Source of the DNA: Ornatilinea sp.
Lineage (GTDB): Bacteria > Chloroflexota > Anaerolineae > Anaerolineales > Anaerolineaceae
NCBI GenBank assembly: GCA_018433975.1
Contig: JAHDQE010000129.1
Location: 1-36,548, forward strand
DNA: 36,548 nucleotides
Direction: 5' to 3'
Shown here: positions 7,977-16,127 of the stretch, piece by piece
How positions within the stretch are numbered: the first letter of the stretch is position 1
Layout of the letters: each line of letters begins with the position of its first letter
Program-made: the position numbers and the translations under genes
The notes under the pieces: generated by a model
The model's input: the letters and a program-made list of their open reading frames with translations, nothing else
The model's database searches: none
Told to the model about the DNA's origin: nothing

Positions 7977-8864
7977 ATGCAACGCGAACGCGTATCCGAA
8001 AATGTCTATTGGTTTCAAAGTGAAATCTACGCGCAGGTCACTGCCGGGGTTATCGTAGGCCCACAATGGGCCGTGGTGATTGACACACTCGCATTGCCGG
8101 AAGAAACTCTCGCGATGCGGGCGTTTATTGAGGAACAGTTGAATGTTCCGGTGCGCTACATCATCAACACCCATTACCACGCGGACCATTCCTGGGGGAA
8201 CTGCTTTTTTCCGGGAGCCACGATCATCAGCCATTCCATTTGCCGGGAATTGATGATCGAGCGCGGCCTTGAGTCGCTGGAAGAGGCGCGCAAGCAAACC
8301 TCGTCGCTCCGCCAGGTCAAGCTCATTCTGCCGCATCTGACCTTCAACCAGGGAACTACCACCCTGCGGGTCGGCAAGAAGAACCTGATCCTCATCCCCA
8401 CCCCGGGTCATTCGGAGGACGGCATTTCAGTGCTGATCGAAGAGGACCGGGTGCTGTTCGCCGCCGATGCCTTTATGCCGCTGCCCTATATTGTGGACGG
8501 CGACCTGGATGTGCTGATTGAAACTTACCGGAAAATCGGCGATCTGGGGTTAGAGAATGTGGTCCAGGGACACGGGGATATTGTCCTGCGCGGCGAGATT
8601 GAAGATTCTATCGAGAAGAACATCCATTATCTCGAAAAAATCCGGGAAGGCGTTAAAGCGGCGATCTACTCCGACAACCCCGCCGAAGCGCTGAAAGAGA
8701 TTACCATCGAATCCTGCGGGAAGCAGCGGGTGCTGATGGCCGGGCTGGCAGACGAACTGCACCAGCGCAACCTGCGCGCGCTTTTCAGAAAGTACGTCCG
8801 GGAAGACCCGGTGGCCTATGAGAGAATGAAAAGGATCGCCGAAGAAGAAGACCAGACGGTGTAA
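7977..8864 (+). CDS. MBL-fold metallohydrolase
   Basis: The product has 295 residues. The metallo-beta-lactamase fold signature HYHADH is at residues 66-71, with TPGHSEDG (about 141-148), an AADAF motif supplying the bridging Asp (about 161-165) and a late GHG (about 198-200). Together these give the usual two-metal site. The C-terminal third is helical and charged, which is common in hydrolases acting on thioesters or other small substrates, but the substrate cannot be told from sequence. GGAAAGGGA precedes the ATG. It is transcribed alone, from its own promoter to a clear terminator, and is divergent from ada. Confidence 0.88.
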   Translation: MQRERVSENVYWFQSEIYAQVTAGVIVGPQWAVVIDTLALPEETLAMRAFIEEQLNVPVRYIINTHYHADHSWGNCFFPGATIISHSICRELMIERGLESLEEARKQTSSLRQVKLILPHLTFNQGTTTLRVGKKNLILIPTPGHSEDGISVLIEEDRVLFAADAFMPLPYIVDGDLDVLIETYRKIGDLGLENVVQGHGDIVLRGEIEDSIEKNIHYLEKIREGVKAAIYSDNPAEALKEITIESCGKQRVLMAGLADELHQRNLRALFRKYVREDPVAYERMKRIAEEEDQTV

Positions 8865-8886
8865 CCCATCCCAAGAGAGATTTACT

Positions 8887-8923
8887 CTCCTCCGCTTTAC
8901 CCGGCGGAGGAGTTTTTGTTTTT
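8887..8923 (+). terminator. Rho-independent terminator of the MBL-fold gene
   Basis: CTCCTCCGC (8887-8895) pairs perfectly with GCGGAGGAG (8904-8912) around an 8-base loop, followed by TTTTTGTTTTT. Its right arm lies inside the last codons of the convergent plsY gene (stop at 8897-8899), so the same bases serve as terminator and coding sequence. Confidence 0.88.
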
Positions 8924-9568
8924 CCGGGAGGCGCGGAACCCGACTACCCGCTCGGTGCCGGCTGCCAGCCGTTTGAGGTTGGGACGCAGCGCCCACAGGA
9001 TCAGTCCTTCGGACACCACCCCATACAGCACGTAGATCCAGGGAGAAAGCCCCATACTGGCCCGGACAATGAAAATGATGATCGCGGTCAGCCCGAGGCT
9101 GGTGGTTGCCAGCGAGGCATAGCCCACCACGGCGAAAATGAAAATGCCAATCGGGATAATGATGAGCCCACTGAGAGGCCAAAGCGCAATCGCTCCACCC
9201 AGGGTGGGCGTCCCGCCCGCGCCGCCGCGCAGTTTCAGCCGCCCGTCTTCATTGCGGTGGATCAGGAAAATGGAGTAGTTGTGCCCGACAACCACCAGGA
9301 TTGCTGTCACCGCCCGCACCCAGGGGTAGTCCGGGGCCAGCCAGTTCACCAGCCAGTATGTGGAGATGCCTTTAGAAATATCCAGGACGGTGGTGAGCAG
9401 CCCGGCGGGATACCCGGCGGCCCGCATGACATTGGTCCCGCCGGTACGGCCCGATTCGACCTCACGCACATCTTTACCGGTAACCAGCTTGACAACGATC
9501 AATCCAAAGGGGACAGAACCCAATAAATATGCAATCAACAGCGCCAATAGTATTTTAAGAACGGGCAT
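8897..9568 (-). CDS. plsY: Glycerol-3-phosphate acyltransferase PlsY
   Basis: The product has 223 residues with five or more membrane segments. In this family the enzyme moves an acyl group from acyl-phosphate to glycerol-3-phosphate, making lysophosphatidic acid for membrane lipids. Family motifs are clear: GSVPFGLIV (about 17-25), SGRTGGTNVMRAAG (about 39-52) and KLRGGAGGTPTLGG (about 110-123). AAAGGAG precedes the ATG. The Arg/Lys-rich tail (ASRKNKN) is cytoplasmic and shares its bases with the terminator of the convergent gene. It is probably the last gene of a three-gene minus-strand set starting at 10859. Confidence 0.93.
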   Translation of the reverse strand: MPVLKILLALLIAYLLGSVPFGLIVVKLVTGKDVREVESGRTGGTNVMRAAGYPAGLLTTVLDISKGISTYWLVNWLAPDYPWVRAVTAILVVVGHNYSIFLIHRNEDGRLKLRGGAGGTPTLGGAIALWPLSGLIIIPIGIFIFAVVGYASLATTSLGLTAIIIFIVRASMGLSPWIYVLYGVVSEGLILWALRPNLKRLAAGTERVVGFRASRKNKNSSAG

Positions 9569-9622
9569 TCTTTAGAGACTCCTTTTTTCTGTATTTTCAT
9601 AAACCCAGGGACCGTGATTTGG

Positions 9623-10036
9623 TTACGCCGCAGCCGCAGAAATATTCACGGGGACTTCGCGGTAGGTCTTCCCATCCATCCAAAAGCCTTTCAGCTTCCA
9701 GCTTCCGTTTTCCCGCCAGCAGATCACATAGATCACGCCGGGATAGGTAAACTCGGCCAGGTCCGTCCCGGAGGGATGCGGAGGGCCGTTGGGATGAGAA
9801 TGAAAAATCCCGATCAGCTCCAACCCCTGCTCCTCCAGCCGGATGAAATTCTCTAGCTGCTCCTGCGGCAGCATGCGGAAACGAACCGCGCTGTGGAGCT
9901 CATTTGTCACGGGCAGTACAGCCTGAACGCGGCCCTCCAGACCGCCCAGCAGCCCACAGCCTTCTTCCGGCAAACAATCTTCCAGATGACGGAAGAGGGT
10001 TTCCCATTGCGACGGGGATAAGGTCAGGCTTTCCAT
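9623..10036 (-). CDS. JAB/MPN-type (M67 family) zinc metallopeptidase
   Basis: The product has 137 residues. The JAMM metal site is present: a conserved Glu in EEGCGLLGG (about 24-32), then HSHPNGPPHPSGTD (about 78-91), giving His, His, Ser and Asp in the expected order. Single-domain prokaryotic members release ubiquitin-like proteins such as ThiS/MoaD/SAMP types or process cysteine-carrier proteins, but no such partner is nearby. AAGGAG precedes the ATG. It starts 10 bases after the stop of the membrane protein gene at 10047, so co-transcription is likely, and plsY follows 54 bases on. The Ala-rich end (ISAAAA) is unremarkable. Confidence 0.88.
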   Translation of the reverse strand: MESLTLSPSQWETLFRHLEDCLPEEGCGLLGGLEGRVQAVLPVTNELHSAVRFRMLPQEQLENFIRLEEQGLELIGIFHSHPNGPPHPSGTDLAEFTYPGVIYVICWRENGSWKLKGFWMDGKTYREVPVNISAAAA

Positions 10037-10046
10037 TCCGCTCCTT

Positions 10047-10859
10047 TTATCCTACCAGGCCTGCCAGCCCCCACATGGCGGCCAGCATGATCACCGGCTC
10101 GATCCAGATGGTGGGCAGCGGACGGCCTTCTTCCAGCGCCCCGGCCAGACTGGTGAGGGCATAAGCCGGGCCAAGCACCAGCAGGCCAAATTCCAGGGGA
10201 GAAAGCGGCCAGTAGTGGAAGCCGATGGCGAACTGCCCAACAACAATGGCGATTCCCACCGCCCAGACCACACACCACCGCCCGCCCAGCCTGAGGTACA
10301 GCGAGCGCAGGCTGACCAGGCCAACGGCCAACACCAGAGCCGGGAACTGGATATAGAGCCGCTGCCCGCCGGCGCGTACGGAAATTGCCAGGAACAAATA
10401 TAAGGCAAAGGATACCGCCGTCAGGCCCACTGAGGCCGGGGCGTAGAAATCATCCGACAGATCCACCACAATATACTCGGCCAGGAACACCAGGACCAGC
10501 AGCACGCCGCCCAGGGCAAACACAGCCCACCACTGCAAATCGACGGCGAGGGTATTGAGCGGCACGCCGATTACCCAGGCGGTCAGGGCCGGCAGCAGCC
10601 AGTGCTGCACGGTGTTCTGCTCCCCCAGATAAGGGTGCCCACGCACCAGCCATTCGGTCCCGGTCGCTGCCAGCGCAGCCACCAGAATTGAAATTGAAGT
10701 GTTGAAGTTTACCTGGAAGTCGAACACCGCGCCAAAAATGCGCAGTGTGAGTTCCCTTTCCGGCAGGCGGACAAAAGGGGTCAGCGCGTAGGCGAGCAGG
10801 ATGGTGGATACCAGAATACTGAGGCGGTTAACATCCGGAAGATGTTGTCGTTCTTCCAT
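10047..10859 (-). CDS. Polytopic membrane protein of unknown function
   Basis: The product has 270 residues from the ATG at 10859, with about eight hydrophobic segments and short loops. The start is placed here because a TTGGCA-N17-TAAAAT promoter ends only seven bases before it; an upstream in-frame TTG at 10895 falls inside the -35 element. No catalytic motif is visible. It may belong to an uncharacterised Chloroflexota membrane family such as DUF5656, but I cannot verify that. It heads the set with the JAMM peptidase and plsY. Confidence 0.75.
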   Translation of the reverse strand: MEERQHLPDVNRLSILVSTILLAYALTPFVRLPERELTLRIFGAVFDFQVNFNTSISILVAALAATGTEWLVRGHPYLGEQNTVQHWLLPALTAWVIGVPLNTLAVDLQWWAVFALGGVLLVLVFLAEYIVVDLSDDFYAPASVGLTAVSFALYLFLAISVRAGGQRLYIQFPALVLAVGLVSLRSLYLRLGGRWCVVWAVGIAIVVGQFAIGFHYWPLSPLEFGLLVLGPAYALTSLAGALEEGRPLPTIWIEPVIMLAAMWGLAGLVG

Positions 10860-10866
10860 ATCCTTG

Positions 10867-10895
10867 ATTTTACCCGTCCCGATAGCGCCTGCCAA
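10867..10895 (-). promoter_or_regulatory. Strong promoter giving a leaderless message for the 10859 gene set
   Basis: On the minus strand TTGGCA (10890-10895), a 17-bp spacer and TAAAAT (10867-10872) each match consensus at five of six positions. The ATG comes seven bases after the -10. The divergent stretch up to 11171 is GC-rich and holds nothing else that I recognise. Confidence 0.68.
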
Positions 10896-11171
10896 GTCTT
10901 AACACAAATCTGCCCCGGTTTCCTCAAAAAGAACGGGGTTCGCGACGCACCCGCGACAATGACCGGCGGAGACACCCGCTCAAAACCAGGTTTGGGGAGC
11001 TGCGGGGCGGCCCCAAGGGGGAAATCCGGGGGCCTGCAGCGCCCTCCAGACGGGCTTCCGGGCGCCCGCACGAGGCGCAGTTGCGGCGAAACGAATCCTT
11101 CAAATCGCCCTTTTTAAACCCTATCACTGCCCCGCACAACTTTATGCCAGAACAGATTTTCCATGTTAATA

Positions 11172-11180
11172 TGGTAAAAT
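11172..11180 (+). promoter_or_regulatory. Extended -10 element before the 11190 gene
   Basis: TGGTAAAAT fits an extended -10 (TGN plus TAAAAT). No good -35 is seen. The ATG lies nine bases downstream, so transcription may start at or within a few bases of the start codon. Confidence 0.4.
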
Positions 11181-11189
11181 TAAGGATGT

Positions 11190-12197
11190 ATGGATACTTC
11201 TAATAACGTTGTTACAGTTCGCCCACCGCGGTTGATTCCGTCCTTTTTATCGGGTTTTAATACTATCGCAAATCATATCCAATTGATTCTGCTTCCTATC
11301 CTTCTGGATTTATTCTTCTGGTTTGGCCCCAAGCTGCAGTTGAAAGACATTCTCAACAGTATCAACCAGGATTTCACCCGTTCCATGGTGGAATATGGGA
11401 CCCAGGAGATGATGGATATGGTACGCGCGAACCAGGAATTGATGCAGCAGGCCATGGACCGCTTTAACCTGCTCTCTTCCCTGCGGACCCTTCCGGTGGG
11501 CATCTTCAGCCTGCTGGCCGATCTGGGCCCGCTGCACAACCCCCTGGGCTGGCCGCTTTCGTTGGAAGTGCCCAATATACTGTCCGCCATCTTTCTGTGG
11601 TTTGTCTTCAGCATCACGGGCCTGGTGTTGGGCGCGTTCTATTTCAGTGAAGTTGCCCGGTTCTGTAAAGAAATTACGGGACGCTTTTCCCTGAAAAGGA
11701 TTGGCTCGCAATTCCTGCAAACCCTGCTGCTGATGATCGGATTGATTATCCTGTTGATCGCCATCTCGATCCCGACTGCCATCATGGTGACCATCCTGGC
11801 CCTGATCAGCCCAGACATCGCACAGATCGGCATGCTGGTGATCATTTTCTTCGTGCTTTGGCTGGCATTTCCATTGTTTTTCTCTTCTCACGGGATCTTT
11901 TTCAGTGAATCCGGTGTGTTGAAATCGGTTGTGACCAGCGCCCGCCTGGTGCGCTATACGCTCCCCTCGACCGGGCTGTTCATGATCAGCCTGTTCCTGT
12001 TCAGCCAGGTGTTCAACCTGCTGTGGACTTCCGCACCGGAGACCTCCTGGATGCTGCTGGTGGGTATTGTGGGACACGCATTTACCAGCACCGGGCTGCT
12101 GGCGGCCAGTTTCCTGTATTACCGGGATGGGTTGAAATGGGTTGAACAGGTCAACCAGGAAATCATCGCTAAAAAAATAAAAACGATCAACCAATAA
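11190..12197 (+). CDS. Multi-pass membrane protein of unknown function, upstream of gyrB
   Basis: The product has 335 residues. A short hydrophilic N-terminus is followed by a hydrophobic segment (about 30-46), a long amphipathic stretch rich in Met and Gln (about 50-95), and then about five membrane segments (about 128-150, 175-200, 205-225, 255-280 and 285-310). The charged tail ends with Lys-rich residues. The general look is that of channel- or transporter-associated membrane proteins of unknown function. AAGGATGT lies just before the ATG. gyrB starts 60 bases after its stop, so some read-through into gyrB is likely. Confidence 0.78.
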   Translation: MDTSNNVVTVRPPRLIPSFLSGFNTIANHIQLILLPILLDLFFWFGPKLQLKDILNSINQDFTRSMVEYGTQEMMDMVRANQELMQQAMDRFNLLSSLRTLPVGIFSLLADLGPLHNPLGWPLSLEVPNILSAIFLWFVFSITGLVLGAFYFSEVARFCKEITGRFSLKRIGSQFLQTLLLMIGLIILLIAISIPTAIMVTILALISPDIAQIGMLVIIFFVLWLAFPLFFSSHGIFFSESGVLKSVVTSARLVRYTLPSTGLFMISLFLFSQVFNLLWTSAPETSWMLLVGIVGHAFTSTGLLAASFLYYRDGLKWVEQVNQEIIAKKIKTINQ

Positions 12198-12224
12198 GAT
12201 CACAATTTCAGCACGGTCCTTATT

Positions 12225-12233
12225 TGTTATTAT
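12225..12233 (+). promoter_or_regulatory. Possible extended -10 element for gyrB
   Basis: TGTTATTAT (TGN plus TATTAT) lies 24 bases before the GTG start of gyrB, with no clear -35. It would give gyrB its own transcript with a leader of about 18 bases containing GGAGG. Confidence 0.35.
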
Positions 12234-12257
12234 CAGATTTTTTTGTGGAGGAAATTC

Positions 12258-14183
12258 GTGGCTAGTACGAACAAAGTTACCGCTTCTTATGGCGCATCCG
12301 ATATTCAGGTCCTTGAGGGCCTTGAGGCTGTCCGCCGCCGCCCGGGCATGTATGTCGGCGGCACCGATCCTAAAGCACTTCATCACCTGGTATACGAAGT
12401 CGTAGATAACTCTATCGACGAAGCCCTGGCCGGTTATTGTGACAAAATAAAAGTTACCATCCACGAGGATAGTTCCGTTTCGGTTGAAGACAACGGGCGC
12501 GGTATCCCGGTGGATATCCATCCGACCAAGAATAAATCGGCTCTGGAAGTTGTCATGACCATCCTGCATGCCGGCGGTAAATTCGACAGCGGGAGCTACA
12601 AGGTTTCCGGCGGTCTGCACGGCGTGGGTGTTTCTGCCGTCAACGCCCTTTCCGAGTGGTGTGAAGTCACCGTGTGCCGTGACGGGAAGAAGCACTTCCA
12701 GCGCTATGAGAAAGGCCGTCCGATCGAAGCGGTCAAGCAAATTGGGAAGTGTCCCCCCGGCGTTACCGGAAACAAGACCACTTTCCGCTTTGACCGGAGC
12801 ATCTTCGTGGGCGATATCGATTACCGCTTTGAAACCCTTGTGCAGCGCTTCCGCGAAATGGCGTTTGTGACCCGCAAGGTTGAAATCCGCCTGATCGACG
12901 AACGGGATGCCCGCGAAATGGCTTTCTATTTCGAAGGCGGGATCAACTCCTTCGTCCAGTACCTGAACCGCAACCGCAAGACGCTCCACCCGGTGGTCTA
13001 CGGCGAGAAAGAAGTGGACAACATCGGCGTGGAAGTCGCCATCCAATATACGGATGCCTATTCCGAATCCGTCTACTCTTTCGCTAACACGATCTACACA
13101 GTGGACGGCGGTACCCATATGACAGGTCTCCGGGCAGCCGTCACCCGGGTGATCAACGATTACGCCCGGCGCAACAACCTGCTCAAAGATGCCGACCCGA
13201 ACTTTAACGGCGATGATACCCGCGAGGGCCTGACGGCCATTGTCAGCATCAAGCATCCCGACCCGCAGTTTGAGAGCCAGACCAAGGTCAAGCTGATGAA
13301 CCCGGAAGCCCAGACCTACGTGCAGCAGGTGGTGGGAGAGACTTTCAGCATCTTCCTGGAAGAGAACCCTTCGGCGGCCAAAGCCATCATCCAGAAGTGC
13401 CTCACTTCTTCCCGCGCCCGGGATGCGGCCCGCAAGGCCCGCGATCTGGTGATCCGCAAATCCGCGCTGGAGAGCCTCACCCTGCCGGGTAAGCTGGCCG
13501 ACTGCTCGGACCGCGATTCCAGCAAAACCGAACTGTATATCGTCGAGGGCGACAGTGCAGGCGGCTCGGCCAAACAGGGCCGCGACCGTCACTTCCAGGC
13601 TATCCTGCCGCTGCGCGGTAAGATCCTCAACACCGAACGCGCCCGCCTGGATAAGATCCTCTCCAATAACGAGGTCAAGTCCCTTATCTCCGCTCTGGCG
13701 ACCGGGGTGGGCGAGACTTTCAGCCTGGATAACCTGCGCTACGGCCGCGTCATCATCATGACCGATGCCGATGTGGACGGCAGCCATATCCGCACCCTGC
13801 TGCTGACCTTTTTCTTCCGCTATATGCAGCCTCTGATTGAGGAGGGACATCTGTATATCGCGCAGCCGCCGCTCTACAAGATCGCTTACCGCAGCCAGAG
13901 CCGGTACGTCTACACGGAAAACGAGAAGGACGAATATCTCAAAGAGATGGGTTCCAGCGCCGAAAAGGCTTCCATCCAGCGCTACAAGGGTTTGGGTGAG
14001 ATGAACCCCGAACAGCTCTGGGACACCACCATGGACCCCGAGAACCGCACGCTGCTGCTGGTGACGATTGAGGACGCAGCCGCGGCCGACCGCACCTTTG
14101 ATATGCTGATGGGCTCGGAAGTGGGACCCCGCAAACGCTTCATCCAGACTCACGCTAAAGACGTGCGCTATTTGGATGTTTAG
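12258..14183 (+). CDS. gyrB: DNA gyrase subunit B
   Basis: The product has 641 residues from the GTG at 12258, chosen because GGAGGAAATTC stands directly before it; a TTG at 12243 lies upstream of that site. The subunit hydrolyses ATP to drive DNA supercoiling with GyrA. The GHKL ATPase domain has Glu47 and Asn51 in EVVDNSIDEALAG, and GGLHGVG. The TOPRIM domain shows EGDSAGG (Glu430) and DADVDG (from Asp503). The C-terminal signature QRYKGLGEMNPEQLW is present. The length is that of the short GyrB form without the large enterobacterial insertion. ParE cannot be fully excluded by sequence reading alone, but C-terminal motifs favour GyrB. It ends in a strong terminator. Confidence 0.93.
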   Translation: MASTNKVTASYGASDIQVLEGLEAVRRRPGMYVGGTDPKALHHLVYEVVDNSIDEALAGYCDKIKVTIHEDSSVSVEDNGRGIPVDIHPTKNKSALEVVMTILHAGGKFDSGSYKVSGGLHGVGVSAVNALSEWCEVTVCRDGKKHFQRYEKGRPIEAVKQIGKCPPGVTGNKTTFRFDRSIFVGDIDYRFETLVQRFREMAFVTRKVEIRLIDERDAREMAFYFEGGINSFVQYLNRNRKTLHPVVYGEKEVDNIGVEVAIQYTDAYSESVYSFANTIYTVDGGTHMTGLRAAVTRVINDYARRNNLLKDADPNFNGDDTREGLTAIVSIKHPDPQFESQTKVKLMNPEAQTYVQQVVGETFSIFLEENPSAAKAIIQKCLTSSRARDAARKARDLVIRKSALESLTLPGKLADCSDRDSSKTELYIVEGDSAGGSAKQGRDRHFQAILPLRGKILNTERARLDKILSNNEVKSLISALATGVGETFSLDNLRYGRVIIMTDADVDGSHIRTLLLTFFFRYMQPLIEEGHLYIAQPPLYKIAYRSQSRYVYTENEKDEYLKEMGSSAEKASIQRYKGLGEMNPEQLWDTTMDPENRTLLLVTIEDAAAADRTFDMLMGSEVGPRKRFIQTHAKDVRYLDV

Positions 14184-14203
14184 CAATCGTGATTGAAACT
14201 GTG

Positions 14204-14234
14204 ACACCCCTGCCGGTTAGCAGGGGTGTTTTAT
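14204..14234 (+). terminator. Rho-independent terminator of gyrB
   Basis: ACACCCCTGC (14204-14213) pairs perfectly with GCAGGGGTGT (14220-14229) around a 6-base loop and is followed by TTTATTATT. It lies 20 bases after the gyrB stop. Confidence 0.92.
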
Positions 14235-14290
14235 TATTCCTTTCAGAGAGGAGGCTGCTCTTGTCTTTTGGAGGTTGCCGCAACCTGCCT

Positions 14291-14340
14291 CATTTTTGCT
14301 ATTTGAAGATTGCCACACTAGCTCCGCTCGTTCGCAATGA
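14291..14340. repeat. Short, diverged Z-type repeat
   Basis: This shares TTTTTGCTATTTG, GATTGCC and CTCCGCTCGTTCGCAA with the Z modules at 14601 and 17097 but lacks their GC-rich middle. It looks like a truncated or decayed member. The whole stretch from 14240 to 14827 is repeats with no credible gene. Confidence 0.6.
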
Positions 14341-14445
14341 TATGACCAGCAAATATCGACACCTCGTGTCATTACGGGCACAGCGGAACGCAGTACCCCC
14401 CAACCCGCAAAAACACAGGATCTTCATGTTATGGAGGCCCGGCTG

Positions 14446-14563
14446 GAGTCATCGGGAGGTTGCCACGCCGTCCCGCCAAAAGCGCGGGACGTCTCGCAAC
14501 GACACTTTAAGCCAGCACCTTCTTGCACCTGCCGCAAGTGCAGGTGAGGCCGCAAAGTTTTTT
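14446..14563. repeat. X repeat module, copy 1 (118 bp)
   Basis: Matches 18101-18218 with the same length and only a few differences. It contains two hairpins, with arms CGTCCCGC/GCGGGACG and TGCACCTGC/GTGCAGGTG. Its left part also matches the end of the 151-bp repeats at 1193 and 1517. Reading frames across it are repeat-derived. Confidence 0.88.
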
Positions 14564-14600
14564 GTGTATGGCCTTATGTTGAGGTTGATTTTCGGGAAAG

Positions 14601-14730
14601 GCACCTGGCAACCCGAAATGACATGCCACGAGAGGGGTATTCCATTTTTGCTATTTGGAGATTGCCGCAACCTGCCCCGCCGGAGGTGGGGTCGCTCCGC
14701 TCGTTCGCAACGACATAAGAAAGGCATGTG
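14601..14730. repeat. Z repeat module, copy 1 (130 bp)
   Basis: Matches 17097-17226 over 130 bases with only a few differences by eye. It includes GCACCTGGCAACCC at the left, a GC-rich palindromic middle (CCCCGCCGGAGGTGGGG) and CGACATAAGAAAGGC at the right. No terminal inverted repeats or target duplication could be fixed by eye. Confidence 0.9.
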
Positions 14731-14745
14731 GATGGGCCCACGCAA

Positions 14746-14820
14746 GGCCGCAAAGTTTTTTTGGATGGGATATGATGGCTGGTCCCGAAGCATCGGAAGG
14801 GAAACCGCCGCGGGAGAAAG
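14746..14820. repeat. Y repeat module, copy 1 (75 bp)
   Basis: Matches 18203-18277 over 75 bases, from GGCCGCAAAGTTTTTTTGG to CGAGAGAAAG-like ends. It stops eight bases before the stop codon of the minus-strand lipoprotein gene at 14828. Confidence 0.87.
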
Positions 14821-14827
14821 CCGGGGC

Positions 14828-16027
14828 TCAGTCGATTGGATACAGGTACAGCTTTCCCTGGATTCCCATCCAGACATCCTTATGGTTCCCTTCCACCGGA
14901 TTTAAAGCGTATTCATTTGTCACCCAGCACCATTTCCCTCCGGATGGATCAAACCAACTGATCCCATTTGTCGATCTGAACCATAAGTAACCGTTCGAGC
15001 TCTCTAACACGATCTCCGGATTCAGCCAGATATACTGGTCGTTCATCTCTTTTATCCGGTCCGTGATGAATATCGGAGAGCGGGTGATCTGATACCATTC
15101 ACCCCCTGCCGTCATCATGCTGTGGTCGTCCAGCCACAGATTTCCTGCCCGGTCAAAGAAAATGCTGTTAAAATAATCGTCATCTTTTATAGGATTATAG
15201 ATGATCTCTTCTTTCCTTTCCGAAATATCAAATTTATAGATCAAAGTTCGATAGTATAAATTTTTAAAAACACTCCCCTCTTGAGTAATGGTGGCGTAAA
15301 TACTCCCCCTTTCAACCTTTTTATTTATAAAAGAGAGGGGCGGTGCGTTTTCTGACCGAAAATATTCCTGCACAGTCTTCTTATCCGGATCGATTCGGTA
15401 TATTTCCCCATCCCGTGAAATGCTCCAGAACAAGTTCTGGTCAAGATCATAGATGATCTCCCCATCCGGGAGACTCTCATCAAACATAATTTCTTGAAAC
15501 ACCTCTGCTTCTTTATCATAAACTGCAATGTGATTAGGATCAAAATAGTAGGGAGTATCCGTCTGAAAGGCATAGATTTCCCCGTCTTTTGACTGGACAA
15601 GGTTTAGATAATATAACCCCGACGCCGTAAAACTATCCATCGCCAGAGGTTTGTTTTGCCAGCTGTCCTCTGAGGGGGAGTAGACCCATAACTCTAACCA
15701 GGCTTTCGGAAGATCTTTTGCGAACAATCTGCTAATCACCCAGAGATCCTCTTCCTCTTCTGGCACGAATATTTTATGGTCTTTATCAATAACTTCAAGC
15801 CCTTCCGACTCTTCGGGAATATCCGATACAAAACGCCAGGGGGCTTTCGGCAGGACAATTTCCTGTTCGCTCTCATAATCAAACTCAACCGGATAGGATG
15901 AACCGACCAGCGGCGGGATGCAGTACTCTACCGGCTCATCCGCCCCCGGGGAAGGGGCGGGTGAAACGGCACAACTGCAGAGCAGGCACGCAAATACACA
16001 ATTTATCAGGATGGAAATTCTATTCAT
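14828..16027 (-). CDS. Lipoprotein with beta-propeller-like repeats
   Basis: The product has 399 residues. The N-terminus is a lipoprotein signal with lipobox LCSC (Cys19), so the protein should sit on the outer face of the membrane. The body is acidic and beta-rich, with recurring units in which W, Y or F precede D/N-G turns, such as IYRIDPDKKTVQEYF, GNLWLDDHSMMTAGGEWY and GYLWFRSTNGISWFDP. This resembles the propeller blades of two-component-regulator sensor domains, here without kinase or membrane parts. AGGGG lies seven bases before the ATG. Function is unknown. It is the last of three similarly oriented genes for secreted or anchored proteins in a repeat-rich, lower-GC zone, and its stop abuts a Y repeat. 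Confidence 0.75.
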   Translation of the reverse strand: MNRISILINCVFACLLCSCAVSPAPSPGADEPVEYCIPPLVGSSYPVEFDYESEQEIVLPKAPWRFVSDIPEESEGLEVIDKDHKIFVPEEEEDLWVISRLFAKDLPKAWLELWVYSPSEDSWQNKPLAMDSFTASGLYYLNLVQSKDGEIYAFQTDTPYYFDPNHIAVYDKEAEVFQEIMFDESLPDGEIIYDLDQNLFWSISRDGEIYRIDPDKKTVQEYFRSENAPPLSFINKKVERGSIYATITQEGSVFKNLYYRTLIYKFDISERKEEIIYNPIKDDDYFNSIFFDRAGNLWLDDHSMMTAGGEWYQITRSPIFITDRIKEMNDQYIWLNPEIVLESSNGYLWFRSTNGISWFDPSGGKWCWVTNEYALNPVEGNHKDVWMGIQGKLYLYPID

Positions 16028-16127
16028 ACATAACCCCTATCTTTTCAAGTTATTCTATCCCTTGCAAGGTTTGGCCCGGCATCATCAGCCACACTTTGGG
16101 TGCGCTGGAACGCACCCTGCCCGATGT

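Noticed and set aside
10924..11139. Short frames in the GC-rich gap before the 11190 gene
   Set aside because: Several overlapping frames on both strands with biased, low-complexity composition and no start signals.
11310..14207. 965-codon frame on the strand opposite to gyrB and the 11190 gene
   Set aside because: It is the mirror of two well-supported genes in a frame kept open by their codon use, has His/Gln/Asp-rich composition without domains, and its start lies in the gyrB terminator.
14189..14905. 238-codon plus-strand frame after gyrB
   Set aside because: It starts inside the terminator and is made of X, Z and Y repeat modules, then runs antisense into the lipoprotein gene.
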